Translations under genes and position numbers: made by a program
Origin: Lentinus brumalis
Lineage: Eukaryota > Basidiomycota > Agaricomycetes > Polyporales > Polyporaceae
DNA: 64,000 nucleotides
Direction: 5' to 3'
Assembly (NCBI GenBank): GCA_001792895.1
Contig: MARA01000007.1
Coordinates: 1,302,001-1,366,000 of the forward strand
Shown: one piece after another, positions 13,401 through 25,410 of the stretch
Layout: each line of letters starts with the position of its first letter
Numbering within the stretch: position 1 is the stretch's first letter
The notes under the pieces: model-generated
Told to the model about the DNA's origin: nothing
The model's input: the letters and a program-made list of their open reading frames with translations, nothing else
Databases searched by the model: none

Positions 13401-13713
13401 CGTGTTAGCCTTTTTTAAAAGATGAGAAGGAGATTGAGCCCTATCACACCGCGATGAGGGGGTACGGTTTGACAGAATTATATTGGTACAGCGCGTAGCG
13501 TTATAACTAGACATTGACTCTATCCTAGACGTATCTGCGTGTATAGAAGTACAGCGTGCGATGCGACGAACAGAAGCAATGCACGATTGTGGAGAAGAGA
13601 GCGTGATGCAACAAGGAAGAACATAACAAGGGAACATAAATACCGTAGTCCGTCGCTCAGATCTCAGAGGTGAGACGTGAATGCCTCGTCATGGCAGGCG
13701 CGGGAGACAGCGT
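7481..13713. other. 6.2 kb without a supportable gene
   Basis: The largest gap in the window. Many open frames exist on both strands, the longest being 12138-13115 (+), but they have arbitrary composition, no family motif, and overlap equally long frames on the other strand, as expected by chance in GC-rich DNA. I saw no transposase, reverse transcriptase or integrase motif and no clear terminal repeats, so any mobile-element origin would have to be very old. Small spliced genes like those found near 48 kb could be missed here. Confidence 0.4.
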
Positions 13714-16395
13714 TCATGCGAGCGCACAAGCGCCTTCCTCCCAGTCCAAACGCGAGATAACACCGATAGCTCTGCAGACAGGGCAAGAGACCTCAACCTG
13801 CTCACTGTCACCTGCAGGCTCGCCGGTCTTCACCTCGCGACCCCAGCCCGCGACGCGCTCAGCGCTGACCAGACACGCCGGGTGGAACTTGTGTTCGCAC
13901 ACGCTGTCCTTGCCCGACGGGTCGGCGTTCAGCGGGCGAATAGAGATCTGTCGGAGGGACGACAGGTCGATCGAGGAGACCGGATCGTCGTCCGAGGGTC
14001 CCAGTCCGCAGCTTATGTCCGAGCAACGGTATCCCATCTCCCGCTCCTTACGTTCGACGACCTGGCGCAGCGTCGGACCCGGAGCAGGCGGGGGTGTCCA
14101 CTGTCGCTTCTCGGCAGGACGTCTCGGTCCTGACTGATGCCGGGGGACACCTTGAGGAGCTTGGAAGTTCAGTGGTGTCATGGGCGGGAAGCCAGGAAGA
14201 GGCCCGGGGTGCACGAACCACTCAGGCTGACGCGCAGCGTGTGTTCCGTTCTCGCCTGGAGCGGTAGGAGGCGCCTGAGGGGCAACGGGGGGGATGGGAC
14301 CTCCGAAGACGCGTTCGAAGGTCTGCCGGACCACCTCCTGTAGGACACTGTCTTCCAGTCGGAAACCATGATTGTCCGTGCGCGGTGGTAATGGCGGTAT
14401 TCCATGACCTGTCGGACCAGTAGGATTGGGAGCTTGAGCACCCGACGCTGGTGGGGCAGCACCAGCTGCTGCTCGTCCGGGATTCATGGGGATGATCATA
14501 CCGATGTCGAACATCATGAATGGAGGAAGGGGTTGATGAGGCTGCTGACCTGCTTGACCGGCAGCACTTGCAGGTCGTGCATCAGCATCGGCAGGTGGTG
14601 CACCTTCAGGAGCGGCAGCAGCATTCTGCGCGGCAACCGGAGAGGCCGGGGCGGCCTGGGGGACAGCGACTGGCGGGATATGGATACCGAACGCGGGGTG
14701 CGCCTGCGCCTGCGGCGTCGGAGCTGCGCCACCCTGTGGATCTGGCGGAGGCCCCCGAGCGCGCAGTGGACGCGGTCGGTAGGTAAGCGAGTCAGGATCG
14801 ATGTCGAACCTACACGACGGGCAGGTTGTCCGTCCAGGCTTCGAAAACCACGGGAGGAGGCACGTCGCATGGAACGCGTGCGAGCATGGAAGGACCACAA
14901 TCTTCGGTTGTTCGTCGTCACCAGAAGACTCTGGTGCCGGAGAGGAACCGGAAGCGATCTCGGAGGACTCGCCTGAAGACGACAAAGCACCGTCAACGTC
15001 CATTGGCGACTCGGCGCCTTGCTGAGAAGCAGCGTCGTCGCGAGCCGCTTGTGCCGCTTCCGCCTTCGCCAACTCCGCATTACCCTCAAAGCCGCCGCCC
15101 TCGGGCTCAAGCAGGCTCTCCCAGCAAACGGCGCAGGTAGGGACTTCTCCGGGGTCTGTACCGGGACCGCCGACTTGCTGCATGCGCTTGATCAGCCCGA
15201 CAGGAACTTCCTCGAGCCCGTCGACCAGCTTTTGCGCACGCTCGGGATCGTCCCGCTCCTCAAGTCTATCGAATCCGAACGGGAATGGAATGGTGAACGG
15301 AATGGTGAATGACGATGGGGTGAACCCAGCGTTCCCCGGGGCGTTGCCGCCATCTGTGAAGGGATGATAGACATAAGGGAGCGGGATGATGAACATAGGA
15401 CGGAAATGGGCATTACCGTTCCCGGGTGCGCCTGGTTGTGGGCCTGGTCCTGCCCGACAGGGGGAAGGTTCATGAGAAAGTTGAAGATGGGATGACCGTC
15501 TTGGCCCGGACGCTGAGGACCAGGTTGGGGTGCATTCGGAGGCTGAGAAGCGTTCAGTGGGTGAGGCGCATCTTGCGGCTGAGAGGGCTGAGCATTTCCA
15601 GGTGTGTTACCAAAGGGTATCGGGATGAAGTCGAGGGTCAGGAACAAACTGCCGTACGGGGGTGGCGGTCCCTGAGGTGGGTGCTGCGGCTGCTCCGTGG
15701 ATGCACCCGCGTTACCCTGCGAGGCTGCTGCCCCGCCCCGCGTGGACTCTGGAACTGGGTGATCTTCGGGGATGGGCATGTAGTGATGATGGTCATTGTC
15801 TTCATGAGGCGTGGGGGAGTGCATGCGCTGACGGTTAGATTCTCGCCAGTAATCCTCTTCTTCGCCGTCGTCTTCGACTCGCGCACGCCGTGTACTACGA
15901 GTCTCGGAGCTGGACGCAGGCCGGGAAGACGAGGACGCACTCGACGGACCTGCATCTTCAACGGGAGTCATCTCCACATCGCGAACAGAGTCCGCTTGGG
16001 GAGCAGTGATGTCAGGCGCGGGGGCGGTAATGGGTGCTGCGGATGCAGATGTTGATAGATTCTGCAGGGACTGGAGTGGCGCGGACGACGCCTACATTTT
16101 GTAAGAAACACACATGAGCTACACATGAGCTACCAAAACAAGCATTGACATTACTCACAGTAGCGGAAGTAGAGGCGGTGGTTGACCCTGTTGGTGCACC
16201 ACTGATTGTTGTCTCCAACGGAAGCTCGGCGGCGGGTGGCATCGGGGGGGAGGATGTGTGGGCTACCTCGCTGGCTTCAGAGGGCGGTTGCTCTGCGCCT
16301 GCTGGAGGGGCAGAAGATGTGCGGGGGTGTGGCAACAGCCTCCGGACGAAATTGAGTAGGCTGTGTTCATCGTGGTCGTGATTGTTGCCGTCCAT
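13714..16395 (-). CDS. Large protein with two RING-H2 zinc fingers, probable E3 ubiquitin ligase
   Basis: Probable RING-type E3 ubiquitin ligase of about 860 residues. Exon 1 is 16395-16159; a 67-nt intron follows; the rest reads to 13714. A first RING-H2 sits mid-protein: CAVC, then after a long acidic insert CSHAFHATC and CPSC, the spacing C-x2-C...C-x-H-x2-H-x2-C...C-x2-C. A second RING-H2-like module lies near the C-terminus: CSDISC, CEHKFHPAC and CPVC. Between and before them are long Pro/Ala/Gln-rich disordered stretches with hydrophobic FIIPLPY and FGFDRLEE patches. A frame change near 15450 is repaired by one extra G on the coding strand at 15453-15455; a 47-nt intron (15450-15496) would also do it but would remove the coherent peptide FNFLMNLPPVG. 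Substrate unknown. Confidence 0.8.
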
Positions 16396-18974
16396 GGCGA
16401 GACCGAGCGACGACTAGAGCAGAAAGAAAGTCGTGATGATGGTGGTAGGAGATGAAGAGTGCGTGGTCGCTGTGGGGAACGATGAGGTGAGTATATGCGC
16501 GATGACATCGACGCTCGGAGGCTGACGGAGCCCGAAGCGCCGAGAAGCGCCGCGTAACAACTGGAACGTTCCGCTCCGCTCCTTTTAAGGCAACTCGCTA
16601 CATGCTGCCGAGCTCTAGCCACGCCCGGCTCAACGACGAGCACAACCACAGGTAAGTATCACTACTTGACTTCCGACCACTTTGCGGATTCGGGGACGCA
16701 CTGCTACCATGGTGACGGCCTTGTTTTCGGTGGCATGTGTCATTGCTTAATTATGACGCTCCTTTGTATAGCAGAACAGTACGTGGCCGAGGAGCTACAT
16801 ATTGGCTAGGGAACGTTCGCATGAACTGAATGTCTTAATCATCCCCGTCTCTCGCTCCTACAATCACAGGATACGACGAGCTCGAGCATCAGTAACGGAC
16901 GAGAGGACCGATGCGCACACCGGTACTGCGAGGGCAACTGACTTAACCCTTCCAGCCCACTGAATTGTACAGGGCACCCACGCCCACAGCTCCGTTCATC
17001 TCGGCGGTAAGAACTTATGCAGCTCGCCGCTCGACGACCCCGTTCGCGTCTTGTGTCTAATTGACAGCGAGTGTATACAGTACACTTTCTTACGGATTGA
17101 AATGTCTTCCCGGGGACGGATCTCCTTGCAGTAAGTACGACCTTGACAATTGCTCTGCAGGGATGAACCTTACGGACATGGACTCCACTCCATTGATTGC
17201 TTGTACAGGTCTTCCTATCGGCTCGTCGCTCGATGCCCTCCCATCCACACCGCCCGTAACGTGCGGCACCTATCTGCGCCGCCGTAAGAGGCTTAGATCC
17301 GAGACCCTACACTGCGGGACACGAATACGACGTGAGCCATCAGTATTGGTCACCGATAGAGTTGCTGAGGACATGCACATTATGCACTAGAAGCTCCCCC
17401 CGAGATTCACTTCCTCACCTCCAGGACGGCCTATCGCGCCCAACCCGGCGCCTCGCACCTGTGCGGCGGAACGACGTGCGACGTATGGCGCCCCCTTGGG
17501 CAGCCTCGGACAGCGTGCTGGCTTGGTGGCGGCGGGACCAGGGTCCTCGCTGCGCTCGTCAGATCCACAGGTGCCCTCCAACCGTCCACGCCTGGCGGGC
17601 GGACGCCACCGACTGTCGACGTGGGACCGTGCTCCTGCCTTCCGCACCCCATAGCCGCCGGCTCTGCATCCACTCGCCGTCTATTGCGCTCTGCATTCAC
17701 ACCACCTGCCGTAAGTGCGCTTGTCGGCCATGGGAGTCGTTCTCTGTATCGCTGATATTTTTGCTACAGCCATGATGCATCACCACTGCTCTCCGCTCGT
17801 AGGCTCTCTTAATGGCACCCTCAACACCTGGACGCCGTCCTGCGTCGGACCTTCGCCGCTGCGCCGCTGGGAGGGATGCGCCCAGCGGACAGCGCATGGC
17901 CTCATAGAAGTGACGGGACTTCCTCGTTCTCTTCGGGACACGCGCGCCCCCGGGGCTATGATGTTCAACCTCTTCGGAACCATCTGGCATTAAACAATAA
18001 TCAAAACGAATACCTCTTGACCCCAGACGCCGCACATGCCGGCGGCCGGTGTCACCCTTTGCCCGCAAGTGCCCAGCAGCTGTCCGCTGCACCCCGCCGC
18101 GCTCAACTCAGGACTTAGCCATCACCACTGCCTTGGGCGGGCCGGCGGACGATCACTAGTGCACTAACCAGCCCGCCGGCAGGCTTGTACCGAGCGTGCG
18201 CACATTGCGCGGCGGGAGATCGTCGTGGGCGTGACATCACTCCGCGGGCGTACGGGGAACCCCAGGGCCAATGGCTCATACCATACTAGTCTCCGACTGC
18301 TTCCGGGGACCCACGCGACGCCCGCACGCCAAGCATGGCAGGGAGGCCTGTCAATGCTGCCGATTGATCACCGCGGGGTCGTCGAGCAGGCTGGGGACTA
18401 TCTCCCGACTATCTCCACCGTCGACCGACCGCCCGTCGCCTCGCCCCCGACGGGAATGGACAACTGCGTACCGGCGCGCTTTCCCGGCTGGGCCCGCCTG
18501 TGCCGCGGGACCTGTCAGGCAGGAGGACCAGCGCGGTCGGCCGGACGGTAGCGCTGATACGTATATACGAAAGCTTCTTTGCGCGATCGTGTTGTCGAAT
18601 CCGCGCTTGCTTGCGGATTCGTATCGATCAGCCGCGCCGTGCCTTGTCTTCGAGATACAGGATCGAGATTTGTCCTCCGATGCGTCTCGCACAGACAGGC
18701 CCCATGCGGTCTGTGTGCTTCCACCGGCTTCTGCAGCCAACTGTTGCCGTAGACCCGTCGTGTCGTTTATGTTAACAAGCTCCGATTCCGCCCAGCATCG
18801 CAGCAAAACTGTATATATCGTGAGAACCTCTTGTACATACCGTTGTGCCTGGTGATTAGAATAACTGGTAAGTTAATGCTACCGAACCCTCTGCGAGCCG
18901 CCGCACCAGAACATACAATATGATACATCCACTCGCAGCAAAGGGACACTGCAAAAACAGCATCCATCACCACA
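16396..18974. other. Intergenic region, no gene seen
   Basis: About 2.6 kb between the RING gene start and the phosphatidylserine synthase stop. The part next to 16396 should be the RING gene promoter. Short overlapping frames on both strands (for example 17332-17775 and 18271-18855 on +) show no motif or consistent splicing, so I call no gene. Confidence 0.45.
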
Positions 18975-21181
18975 TCATAGGTTTTTGGCTTTCGCATCAC
19001 GTCGGTGTTGTCGCAGATACCGCCTCGCTGCAGGCACCCCGAACTGCAGAGAGCCGTCGATTGTGCAGTCAGTTGACCAAGCGTCTCGAAGCTGAGAACA
19101 GGCCACATACCCGTACGGTGGGATACAGAACCAACAAGATAGCGCCAATAGTCCAGGCCCACCTGACACGCTTCGGCAGCGGCTCGGGAAACTGGCCTTG
19201 ACTCCATTTCGTGATAGCCAACAGCTCCGTACATATCGTGGCGAGCAGCAACCAGACGTGCTGACCCATTCGCACGGCCCTTCTGCTCGGGTAGCACGAG
19301 ATACGCCCGACGAATTGGTAACGGTCATCCGTCAGCCCTCTTTGTTAACAGCATGGACAAAACAGGCGTACCTCGGATCGTTCACGTACTGATACAATTC
19401 TCGCACCGCGGGAAGCGCGCACAGGAAGACCCCCACTAAACGCGCGATTACGAAGGGATGGTCGGGTTCCATCCATAGCAATGACTGACAGGGATTGGTC
19501 AATGACCATCACGCCTGTCACTCATCGGCACTTACTTTCAGGTAAAACGGGTTGAGTTCAGCCGCTAAGAACACCGCCAGGAGAAGGACGACGGTCACGT
19601 AGTGGACGAACGATGCCGTGCCTTCCCATTTGAATGTCGTCCAATCATGCGGAGAGAACTGGCTGATAACCCGCTTCGTCTTGGACCGGAAGCCTCGTGT
19701 TTGACGGAACCCGCGCCATGTGTAACCCTGTCGACAACTCAGGCATAGCGACTGATAATGTTATGAGGTTGCCATACCTTGACCTCGAGGAATTGGCAAG
19801 TCTTCATCCCTAGCAGCGTGCGGTTTAGCGGTTAAGCCCTTCGTCCTCGGCGATGTGAGCTTACCGACATAGGTCCCGAGCCAGTTACAGACAAGGACAT
19901 CAAGTATCCACTAAGAATGTCTTCAGTACAGCGACATTCACCCGATATGAAGACACGCACATGGTCCCACCAGCACTGCGCCACCACCAAACACCGTCAG
20001 ACGTCACCGCATGCTATCCTGAGGTATGACGCACCTCCGCGAAGTTCGCGAGCTGGTGCTGCAAACTATACTCGGCAAATTCGAAGGCAATGCTCAAAAT
20101 CTGGAAGCATGGTTAGGCCTGACCGGGCGAATCAGCGGACTTCGAAAACAAACCCAGCAGAACCAGTAGTCGCGCAAAATCAAAGCCTTGCCGAACCATC
20201 CCAGCGCGTGCGCCAGACAGAAGATATCTATAGCGTTCTACTGCCGCATGTCAGCGGGCGGAGACCTCACGACAGACGTCCCAGACTAGACATACCCAGA
20301 GATTCTCAACGGTGAGGTCGCAATTCTCAGCATAGCTCTTCTCCGGAAGAGGTCTCCCCAGATTGGGGTCCAGATATTTCATCATGGACCGCGCCGAGTC
20401 CAGGTCTTGGAAGAGCAGGAAGACGAGGGCGAGCTCATAGAGTAGGTTTATGCCCAGGACCACTCTCCAGAAGGCTTACGGCCGCCGTCAGACAGAGGTT
20501 CAATGAACTGCACCCGCGAGCCAGAGCGCACCTGGGTGGGGTCGGACGAATGGCCCGTCTCGAAACTGTATCATGGAGAACAACAGGAACGAGGCGATCG
20601 CTGCGTATGCGCCACTAACAATTCGTCAGCCGAGGGGCACACCGCGGATGTTCGCACAAAACTTTCAGACTCACACTCGCTTCTTCTCTTGGCCCTCCCG
20701 CAGCACGTCTTGAGTCATAGCAACATACGCCAATATTGCAAATCCGACCCCGAGCGCGGTCAAAGTAATTGGCTTGTAGAAGAATCTCTTGGGCCATGAG
20801 CACAGGATAGCGCAGACAACAACATCGCAGCGTGTACGTACTCGACGCTTGTATCATGCTGCTCTTGAAAGGGCGTGATCTGGGTGTATGATTCCTTGCG
20901 GTCCGCCTGCGCGGTGTAGTCGGGATTTTTGAGCACCTGCCGCCTCCTCTAACGCTAACTGGAACTTACATCAAACCCTGCCCGCGCAGCGGTAAGATAT
21001 GCGCACCACCGCACCATAAGGAGGGCAGAGACTCACAGCGTACTGGCGTTCCATCCAAGCCCGGCAGATTCTGCGATTCTTGCGCGTTGAGCGGCGGCGA
21101 CAGCGGAGTGTCCGAGTACTCGTCTGACGGTGATATCAAGGGTGAGGATGACGAGACCCCAGGGTCCTCTGCGTGCGACAT
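18975..21181 (-). CDS. Phosphatidylserine synthase, base-exchange (PTDSS) type
   Basis: Multi-pass ER membrane enzyme of the PTDSS1/2 family, which exchanges serine for the head group of existing phospholipids. I read about 15 exons: 21181-21037, a probable 8-nt exon 20977-20970, 20936-20842, 20785-20675, 20614-20532, 20474-20296, 20237-20154, 20100-20035, 19975-19961 (15 nt), 19910-19865, 19809-19778, 19727-19536, 19484-19372, 19282-19111, 19043-18975; all phases agree. Family landmarks in order: [92 protein letters not shown] and AELNPFYLK. The N-terminus is Ser/Pro-rich and cytosolic-looking; the C-terminus is basic. The 8-nt exon is uncertain: a single 100-nt intron from CCA|GTACGC would also keep frame. 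Family identification is firm. Confidence 0.9.
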
Positions 21182-24100
21182 CGCGAAAGGGTTGATGGTC
21201 GAGGACGTGGTAGGAAGCAAGAGTTGGACGCCGTCGCGAAAAGACGGCCGCTGCAGGCGTGCATGACGCGCTCCACGCCACCAGCGCGCGTCTGGCGCGC
21301 TTAGCCATAATCGTCGCGTCGCGGGATTTGGCAGTGGCACGTCTGGACTCTGCCTCCTGTTCTGTGCTCACTGCTCGAGTTCGACCTCTTTGCCCCCGGA
21401 TACTCGGGCTCGGCGAATGCGAGAATAATGCAGGGTTCGGGTGCCATACACATATTAATGCGACCGAGCGCGCGCCGTTGCTCTCAATTACACATTTAGC
21501 ACAAGGACGCGCCGTTACACGCGCGTCGCCGAAGTTCCCCTGCCGTCATTCATTGGATTCGGCGGCCCAGCCTGCAGGGATAAGGCTCGGGCGAACAAGA
21601 CAGTCATACGTTATGTTGTTAGTCAACTATGGCGTAAGTACACCAGATATATTGTCTGTCCATGCCAACGGATATAATATCCTATCAACCGCAAGGGTGG
21701 GATCGACAGCGGCCCTGAGACATGCTGTCCGGGCACGTCGGGAGGTGAAAGTCGGGCGGTGAGTACGCGAGAACTACCCACATGGACGCAGGCGAAGAAG
21801 GCAAGAGATCGCACCGTAAATGGGGAACCGTTCAGGCGTGATCACGGAGACCGAGGTTAGCGAACCTGTTGCGGTTGAAAGCGAGGCACCCATACAGGCG
21901 ACGCAAGTGTGCAGTACAGGACCGGCTACAGGGTCTTCTGAAGCCTCAGTTGACTAGGTATCGGCTCAATTGTTGCACAAAGACTTACGGAGTAGTAGCG
22001 AAGCTCCTGCTCGACCAGATCGCTATCGATACACTGGGCTGAGGCCGCTAGATCCTGGAGTAAGTATGTGGGAGACGGCTGATCCATTGCTTATTTGCGA
22101 CGGGTCCTCTATGGGCCTTGTTTCCTCACGCCGTGCTCGAGCTGAGGCTTTGTGTTAAGAACCGGAAGCCGGAACGCGGAGTCAGCATACGTCAGAAGCA
22201 GCAGAAGAAACGGACATTCGACTTGGATTCGACTCTTGCAAGATGGTCGTGGTAGTCGTGAATCCCATGGGTATGTTGCCGACCGCGTGGACCTTTCAAT
22301 CACGAGCGAGGGGCGATGTGGAGAGCTGTAGCACAAACCGCACATTTGTGGAGCGACTATACGGAATCGTCGGCGAGCATACGTACCTCGGGCGTCCCGT
22401 AAATCCCGTTCTTGTCGTAAGGATGCGAGTAGCCGCGAAATTGGCGCAAGGAAGTCGATCTGATGCACATGTGAAGCTGTGGCGCGGGCGAAATACACCA
22501 AACAATCGACGGAGTTCGCAAGACTAACAGCAGGGGCGACTCTAGTATAGTGACCGTGGGTTCAAGCGCACCCGTACCCGGACCGTGAGGCCAGACAAGT
22601 CCGCGGTGAGATAGAAGGAGTGCAAGAAATTGACTCGACGTGTTGCACGAGGTCAGGAGAATAGTCGGCATTGGGCTTCGGGACGTCTGGTGTGTGAGAC
22701 TGGAGGAAGAACGAGGGAGCAGGATCAAGCAATATGTCCAAAAACGAAGCGCGGTCGTACCAGACAGTTGTGCACACTTATCGAACCGTTCATTTCGGAC
22801 GTATCCTGGCGGAGTAAAGCGCTGCATACGCTTCGTGCAGGGAACGGGAATGGCCATTGAGCAACTGCTTGGGGCGAGAACACAGACGAAAGGCGAGCAC
22901 TGCCGACGACGGCTGGCATGCTGAGGCAGCATGGCGCGCTGTGGGACTGTGGTGAGCTGGCTATCCAGTGAGAGAGAGATCAGGAGATGCTCACATGAGA
23001 TGAGGCCTCAGAGGATGTGAGAACCGACATTGACGGTGTCCGAGGCTGTCGCAGTTCTGTCTATGCCCTCTTCTTCGAAACAATCAGTGGCGTGCGGGCT
23101 GGCGCACGGGGCAAATACATGCAAACACCGCCACCGGCCAGTGCGTCGCCCGCAAACCACAGGACTACACCCAGGCCAATGCTGGCTAATGCTGGCTAAT
23201 GTCAGGCTCCTTCGAGCCCAGACACAGGACCTGCTCATGTCTTCTCTCTTCCGCGGACAACGAACTCCGCCTGGTTCCCACTGATTGCCTCTGCCTAGAA
23301 TGCCCCCATTTGGAAACGCCGTCCTGCATTGCGATTCGCCTGCGGGCCTCCGTGTGTCGTCCTAGTTCCCTGCTTGAAAGATGGCAGTCTGCACACCGTG
23401 CAACCCGGTGCCACCTGCGACGGACCGCCTGTTCTGTCATGGAATAGTGCAGGATTGGCCGGTTCTGCTGTTCGACACACCCAATTGCCACTCCTCTGGT
23501 GGACCGGTAGATGCTATCGGATCCCGGTGAGTTCTCCTTCCAAATCCTAAACCGAGATCTTCCGCCTTCGGCCGACTGTCCGCAGGTCCCAGCTGACAAG
23601 AAACGGATCCTAGATCTAGTCCCAATACAGCACATCTGCAACCGTGCTCTTCCCGTCAATGTGCAGAAGACATAGGCCCTTGTCCAGGCAGGTCCGAGGT
23701 GCGTGACAACACCCCCTGGATGATCGGACAGATTCGCTCATTCGCGGGACCGCCAGTACAGCTCAGATATCTCCGTTACGGCCCTTTCTCTCGGACCATG
23801 CGCGGGTTGTTGGTCAGTCGGCCCGTGAGGCATGCTGCATTGCAGGGATCTTCCCGGGAACTTGGCACTCCCATGTCACGGACTCCCAGGCTCCCCTATC
23901 CCACCACCAGATAGCCTAAAGAGATGCGCGCCAGCCTTCTGGACGGATCCTTTGCCGCCTTCGCCTTCTCGCCTTTGCCCCGAGTTGGTCGTCGCAGTGG
24001 TGGTAGCTGGGGACTGCGCTGCTGGCAAGCTGTCGTGGCGTCGCGCCGTCCCCGCCTCCGTATCTCGCAGGCAATTGCGCGCAAAATCGGGAAGAGGGTT

Positions 24101-25410
24101 CCAAGACCTGTGCCACCTGGACGTGTGGTAGCGGCGAGCGCTGTGGGCCGGCGTGTTAACGTAAGTTGTAGAAAGCAACGCGCTGGGCACTCCGAACTCA
24201 AACGCCACATTTCTGATGCCTGTTGACCAAGTCATTTGTCAGTGTCGCGTTTTGCCACGAGTGGACTCAAGGATCTACGCTCCCTTTGCACGAGCTCGCC
24301 CTTCCGTCCTGGGCTTCCGACCCCGGCGTTCTCGACTCGCACAGGCCCCAGACGCCCAGCGCCGGCCCATCAGAAGTTGCCTTCGCCCCGAGTACGCCGT
24401 CGGCATCGAACACGTTGGAGGGAGCAAGTGCACAACCGTTTACCCGACGTTCTGTACCACCCACTCGTCTCCGGTCACTATCCCTTCTCTTCACGCGCCC
24501 TACAAGCAGCAGCACCGACTCCAGCCGGGTGGGCAGATTCGTCATCGCACTCTCCGTCTCCCCTCGTCCTCTACAACTGCCGAGGACAGGTGTCTCAGCC
24601 AAGTCTGCAATCCTTCGAGTCATGCGCAGCGTGCCATGACGAAACTTAATCCATTGCAAGGTACGTCCTGACGGTCCTGTTTCGCAGTGGGTCGGGGGAC
24701 TCCATGATGCCATATGTACATACATATTCTCTCGGATTTTTGATGCCCACCGGTGTCGGGGTTGTCCGTGTGATTGGTGGCCAGTCTCCTGTTCCTGGAT
24801 ATATTGCGCACGGAACATGTCTCGTCCATCGCAGCCGTCGTCTGCCACCAGACGCCAGGTGTGCCAGCGAACCCGAACCCTATCTCGCTCACTGAAGCCG
24901 GTTGTATGGCCACGGTTCGCATCGCGCCGGCGGCGCCCCAGGAGCATCGAACGCGACAGCAGTGGCGTCTTGCGACGACCCTGGAAGGCCTCCCATCCCT
25001 TACTTGCGCGGTCTGATTTCTACTCTGATATCTAAGTTCTTGGATATCATCATTCCATGCATCACGGCATCCGACGTTGCCCATTCAGCAGAATCTTATC
25101 TGCTTCCGCAAATGTCCACGCTAAGGAGATTTCCTGAACTCACACGGTATGTCACGCCTCTGTGAAACGGCGTGCGTCCTGGGGCAGTCCAGAAGTGTGT
25201 TCAGGGCCGTGGATTCTGTTGGGCGCGCCAATTCTGTGCTGTTCGTCCTTCGAAGTCCGTGACGGTGGACTGGTTTCCGCTTAGATCTCGCCTGGCAGGA
25301 TCTGGCCGTGAAGGCGTCCTTCTCAGGCGCTCGTGGCACCCTTGAAGCGAATATAAGGATGTCCGTCTCCCTTCGACACCTCCGAGTCCCCATCAGCCAC
25401 TACCTCGGCC
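21182..25410. other. 4.2 kb divergent intergenic region
   Basis: Lies between two divergent genes, so it holds the phosphatidylserine synthase promoter (left) and the Zn2Cys6 regulator promoter (right). A short tandem repeat of TGCTGGCTAA sits near 23177-23200. Long frames on the minus strand (22357-22932, 24267-24947) show no family motif. I see no gene I can support. Confidence 0.4.

Noticed and set aside
15450..15496. A 47-nt intron in the RING gene.
   Set aside because: It has a weak GTCATC donor and would remove FNFLMNLPPVG, which continues the local composition; one missing G explains the shift. Not excluded.
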